From Glandiceps talaboti (lineage: Eukaryota > Hemichordata > Enteropneusta > Spengelidae), in assembly GCF_964340395.1 (NCBI RefSeq), contig NC_135562.1, positions 18,362,985 through 18,426,984 of the forward strand: a stretch of DNA of 64,000 nt, given 5' to 3'. How positions within the stretch are numbered: position 1 is the first letter of the stretch; each line of letters begins with the position of its first letter. The position numbers were made by a program, and so were the translations under genes. Below are positions 60,253 to 64,000 of the stretch, piece after piece. The notes beneath the pieces are model-generated. The model was not told where the DNA came from. It saw only the letters and a list, made by a program, of their open reading frames with translations, and made no database searches.

Positions 60253-61759
60253 CTTTATATACATGATGAATGTGTATGTATGTGTGTATGTATGTATGTA
60301 TGTATGTATGTATGTATGTATGTATGTATGTATGTATGTACGTACGTACGTACGTACGTATGCATGTACATATGTCTGTCTGTCTGTCTGTCTGTGTACG
60401 AGTGGCTTGAGAATGTCAAAAAACTACAAAGTGCCAAATACAACAACGACAATGAAAAGTGAATAATAAGCTTTCAGATAGATGAATTTTCACCTTTCTG
60501 TCTAACAAAGCCTGGGCTGCACCTCCAGTAATTCCAGGGTAATGGAGCAGCGACGCGTTTCTTGTCTCTGTGCCTAAGTAACGAAGCTGTAAGTAAACAT
60601 GACATGTTGATTATTCTTTGAGAAAAGCAAGTGTGGGTTTCTCCTTGTTTGATATTGAAGTAGCATACCACAGATGCATGCTAATTAAAGGGGAACAAAG
60701 GCGAGTCTAACTGCTTAAGTTGATGATGGTAAGTCACGAGAAATTACTTTCACCACTGCGGTATCTCGCTAAAATTAAGACAAATTAGAATATTCAAATT
60801 GGCCATGAACAAACTGCTAGGCACTGGGGTGGGGAATTCTGGGATTGGTGCCCATGCTGGTGCCACCGCACTGAATTTCCCACCCCAGTGTACAGAGGTC
60901 TGCGCAAGAATCTAATTTGAATGTCATTTTCTTATTTTCAGAGAGGTACACGATGTAAATGACTTTTCGTGACTTACTGGACTAATAAAACAACTGGGAC
61001 AACATCAGCCTAAACTTTGTTCTGCTTTAATACTATTCCATACCAGTCAATTCCCTAAACTCATACTCAATTTGTACATGTACAAAGTTAAGACGACTAC
61101 ACACTTCTTATTTTTATTTAATCCTTAGGGTATAGGAAATGATTTACCGGTATCACATAGATTTGATATGTAGAAATGTTGAGGGGTCCTCCAAGTGGGG
61201 AATATGTTACTGTCAACTTAAGTTGCCTACAGGATATTTCATGACGGCAATACATCGTATCCAAAGGTAGGTAGTGGTAAGGTATTCACAATCGTGTCAC
61301 CAACAATATTTTAGAGAGACCAATTGTATGAAATGAGTATTTATTTTAGATTTTGATTTAAAAAACTAATTTAGTGTGTTTTCCTACTAGAAACAAAATT
61401 ATTATAAAACAATATAGAGAACTGGTCAGGGTATATAAAGTCACAAAAGAGGTCCAAAGTGGACGACAGATGTTCAAAACTTGTGTCCCATCCTTGTAGG
61501 AGGAAAGATATTACAAACCACTGGGCCTTACAGAAGAAAATGCTTTAGTACAAACCCTGTCGCCCCATCGACTGCCCCAGCCAGTGTACACCATCACGAT
61601 AGAGCCCTCGGGGATTCTACCATAAGTCTCTTCCCAGGCCTCGATGTCCGAAACCTCCATTAGCGCATCTGCATTAGCATCAGCCTTTGATTTGATATCA
61701 ATTCGTACTCCTGGTCCGATCAATGACTCTAGTGGCACGTCATCGATACGCCATTTCCC
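58951..61759 (-). CDS. Cyclase-family hydrolase (isatin hydrolase/kynurenine formamidase-like), 3' exons
   Basis: Four exons, 61759-61532, 60586-60494, 59971-59878, 59174-58951, join in phase to give 212 residues up to the stop. The sequence follows the PF04199 cyclase fold: GKWRIDDVPLESLIGPGVRIDI, then AWEETYGRIPEGSIVMVYTGW, YPGIT, VGIDTPSMDNA, ENVANVDKLPNIGS and a closing LPMKIDEGSGAPVRIIA. Members are metal-dependent hydrolases that open cyclic amides or formamides. The metal-binding HxGTHxDxPxHF segment should precede the first exon shown and is not visible in the window, so the gene is 5'-incomplete here. The C terminus ends in a hydrophobic stretch (LLPYMGLMVFMLCASLF) after a small-residue region, like a GPI-attachment signal or membrane tail, suggesting a secreted, membrane-tethered enzyme. 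Substrate unknown. Confidence 0.87.
59796..59820. repeat. (AC)n microsatellite
   Basis: Short AC tract in the third intron of the cyclase gene. Confidence 0.9.
60161..60370. repeat. (CT)n and (TGTA)n/(CGTA)n compound microsatellite
   Basis: About 90 bp of CT, a short spacer with CATGATGAATG, then TGTA and CGTA repeats, in an intron of the cyclase gene. Same composite order as 57455-57700. Confidence 0.97.
60729..60977. mobile_element. 249-bp fold-back element in cyclase intron
   Basis: The outer arms are GTAAGTCACGAGAAAT and its partner TTTTCGTGACTTAC, and the inner arms CACTGGGGTGGGGAATTC (60822-60839) and GAATTTCCCACCCCAGTG (60873-60890). The middle sections (AAATTAGAATATTCAAATT and its partner) are more diverged. 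No reading frame. Confidence 0.75.
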
Positions 61760-61949
61760 CTGTAAGAAAAAAGTATACATTTCCTAGTGAGATTCTCATG
61801 GTGAAGGGTACTGGAGACTTGACCTAGCCGTCAATGTAGTAACAAATTTGCACATGCTAATGCCACTAATAAATCAAGAACTTTCTCCTTTACGCTAACA
61901 TTCTAAACTCTAATACTGTCAGCTCCATTTTATCCGACTTTTTAAAATG

Positions 61950-62110
61950 AACTAGGCCTAAAAAAAATTGTTTGGTTCCGGTTACCCGACCCCATCTAGT
62001 TTTTCATTGTTGACCTTCAACTTTTTTTTATGCATTCGAGAAAAAATTAATCGCGAAAATTGTGATGTTTCACAACGAGAAATAGTGGATGCCGCGTGCA
62101 CCTTGGAATC
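61950..62110 (+). repeat. Interspersed repeat R3, partial forward copy
   Basis: Shares CCCATCTAGTTTTTCA and GAAATAGTGGATGC with 52985-53110. Confidence 0.6.
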
Positions 62111-62246
62111 TTAACATATAGTTTCATGTCCTAACGAAATGAATAGTTAATTCTGAAAACAAATCTCTAATTGGTTTCTAATATACCATTACCATTACCT
62201 AAAGACAACATAGGTGACACAATTGGCGACAAGTTTGGTAAAATTA

Positions 62247-62390
62247 AGCAATAAACCACCCCCTGGGGATGGTATACCAAGAGGTTTTGACCAGTGAACG
62301 AAATATATGCACGAGCGATAGCGAGTGCATATATTGAGTTCACTGGTCAAAACCGAGTGGTATACCTTCCCCAGGGGGTGGTTTATCGCT
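62247..62390. repeat. 144-bp palindrome (twin of 43889-44030)
   Basis: A nearly complete inverted repeat: AGCAATAAACCACCCCCTGG pairs with CCAGGGGGTGGTTTATCGCT, and TTTTGACCAGTGAAC pairs with GTTCACTGGTCAAAA, with tip TGCACGAGCGATAGCGAGTGCA. Like its twin it is preceded by TTAAGCAATA or TTTAAGCAATA and followed by ATTATATTATA. No reading frame. Confidence 0.9.
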
Positions 62391-63338
62391 ATTATATTAT
62401 ACTAGTATATTGATAATATCGGAAACAAGATAAGAACTAACGTTTTCTCGTTTCATAGTATGCGCCTCTGTGTCTAATTTGCATAACAATAACGCTGCTT
62501 TTCAAGACAGCTGATCTTGGCCTCAATGTGAACGTCGTGGAGCGACTGGATTTATTTTATCTGCTCGTCGTTTCTAGCTAGGGATAATCTGTACATTGAT
62601 CGACTCATTAAAAGTGCACAGTGATGAATAAACAACCTGTTTGACTCAAGGTATATACTTGAAGTGGTTTATTCGATCGCTCCCGGCCGAATTCGTGACT
62701 CGCTTCGATCGCTCCCGGCCGAATTCGTGACTCGGTGAAGTGATAGACAGGTTGTCGGGTTTGAGGATTTCCCTCTCGGATTGATGACTGATACGCTAGG
62801 ACAGGATCCCAGACAAATTTCTATTTAGATTAATGGTAAGTCGGCCAGTGTAACCTCTTTCACTTGCTTCATTTTTATGACAGGACAGGACAGCTCACCA
62901 ATGTTTCCACTCCAGGCGCGCCGAGGCTGGGACCGATCTCGTGCATGCCGAGCACCTTGACCTTAGGGACCGGACAGAATTTACGGCAGAGGGGGGGGCC
63001 TGGGGAGAAATTGGGGGGGCCATGAAAAAAATGGGAGGCTTGAAGGGGGGGCCATGAAAATTCTCATGGTTTGAAAGGGGGGGCCGCGAAATATTTTGTC
63101 ATTGAAAAAAATGAATATGTTAGAAAAGTTAGCATTGCATGAGATAGCACTTGATATCGCCTTTAATATTGAATGTCTACACTTTCATTTATGTATTAAA
63201 ATGGAAGTGTGTACGTTTGTATGTACATATTTAGTGAAGCATAAAAACACTACTCAAGATTAATTTGATACACCCTGAATTACTCTTATATACTCCAAGT
63301 TGTTCACACACACACACTTACACACACACATATGTATA
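62391..63338. other. No gene assigned; palindromic and G-rich repeats
   Basis: A direct duplication of CGATCGCTCCCGGCCGAATT at about 62670 and 62706, and a G-rich repeat at 62990-63090 with GGGGGGGCCATGAAAA phrases. A GC-rich 69-bp block at 62898-62966 has exon-like borders on the minus strand but no recognisable product. Confidence 0.5.
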
Positions 63339-63393
63339 CATACATACATACATACATACATACATACATACATACATACATACATACATACAT
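63339..63393. repeat. (CATA)n microsatellite
   Basis: About 13 tetranucleotide copies. Confidence 0.97.
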
Positions 63394-63577
63394 TTTAGCA
63401 CTGTGGAAACAGGTTCAGTGTGTAATTACCATCAAGGATACATATATATATATGGTAATATACTAGCATAGGACCTGTAATTTATGTGATTAAAAAGTGA
63501 CCTTTTGGTGAAAAATGTCAATACAAAAACGTCTGGCCAGATTAATTTAGATAGGTGTTTTATTTCTTTCCTTGACA

Positions 63578-64000
63578 CTATTCTTGAGTTTCACTCTCAG
63601 ACTCACTACAGTCTGAAGATGTGAGGCAAGACTTGTCTTTCTTTCTATCTAAAACAAGTGAAATTAAACTATTTCCCTCCTCAGCATCATCAAATGCATC
63701 TATCTGTACTAAATATTGTAAAGCATTTAGATGTCTGTGTTTTTTCATCTGTGACTTTGCACTAACTTTGGTAGTTGCCTTCTGGCTGTATTTTCCTACA
63801 ACCTTATACACAAGTTGCTCACTAAAAACAGTTAACAACAGTCTTTTTGCTTGACTAATTGTTCTTTTCTCTTTCCATCTTCTTACTTTTCTTTTATTTT
63901 CCTTCTTTCTCCTTGTCTTCCTGTGTCGTTCGCTAACAACAACTTCATTCTGTGGGAATCTTCTTGCAATGTCACTTATATGAGAAACATCATTTTGTTT
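63578..64000 (-). CDS. C terminus of an unidentified basic protein, cut by window edge
   Basis: The minus-strand frame is open from the right edge to the stop at 63578-63580, 140 codons, without an ATG near the edge that decides a start. It has a strongly basic stretch (RHRKTRRKKENKRK) with nuclear-localisation character, a middle part with HRHLNALQYLVQIDAF, and an acidic serine-rich end (SDCSESESETQE). Composition and lack of frame breaks suggest real coding. I recognise no family; a transposon-encoded protein is possible. It is on the same strand as the cyclase gene and lies upstream of its visible exons. Confidence 0.55.
   Translation of the reverse strand, partial: KQNDVSHISDIARRFPQNEVVVSERHRKTRRKKENKRKVRRWKEKRTISQAKRLLLTVFSEQLVYKVVGKYSQKATTKVSAKSQMKKHRHLNALQYLVQIDAFDDAEEGNSLISLVLDRKKDKSCLTSSDCSESESETQE

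Overview
The window is AT-rich, intron-rich eukaryotic DNA full of microsatellites, minisatellites, fold-back elements and transposon copies. Introns with GT/AG borders, a BEL/Pao LTR retrotransposon, a tRNA-derived SINE, TRIM and PARP14-type proteins and a cyclase/isatin-hydrolase-type enzyme point to an invertebrate animal. A marine deuterostome (hemichordate or amphioxus grade) or a lophotrochozoan fits best; I cannot name the species.

Layout. 1-14.3 kb: interspersed repeats, then a 38-bp minisatellite split by a very young 8.7-kb BEL/Pao element (4374-13062; 826-bp LTRs with one difference, 5-bp target duplication). 14.3-17.9 kb: no convincing gene. 17.9-32.6 kb, minus strand: a seven-exon gene encoding RING, two B-boxes, coiled coil, KH-like repeats, WWE and a PARP catalytic domain, with an unidentified coding exon just 3' of it. 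32.8-43.2 kb: interspersed repeats and a second copy of the 0.6-14.3 kb segment (without the retroelement) that carries a 22-bp/66-bp minisatellite. 44.5-52.9 kb, minus strand: a second TRIM-headed gene whose tail is a PAM2-like peptide and a CHY-type zinc finger, followed by an isolated exon with a RHIM-like C terminus. 53-58.9 kb: repeats. 58.9-61.8 kb, minus strand: four 3' exons of a cyclase-family hydrolase. 63.6-64 kb, minus strand: the C terminus of an unidentified basic protein running off the right edge.

Main point. Two neighbouring genes on one strand share a closely related RING-B-box-coiled-coil first exon but are spliced to different effector tails: a PARP14-like mono-ADP-ribosyltransferase in one, PAM2 plus CHY zinc finger in the other. 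All reading phases across the proposed introns agree (1020 and 494 codons including stops). This looks like an exon-shuffled ubiquitin-ligase locus, plausibly in innate immunity or RNA surveillance. That role is inference. A second theme is a set of long palindromes, two of them (142 and 144 bp) sharing architecture while their stem sequences differ in a paired way.
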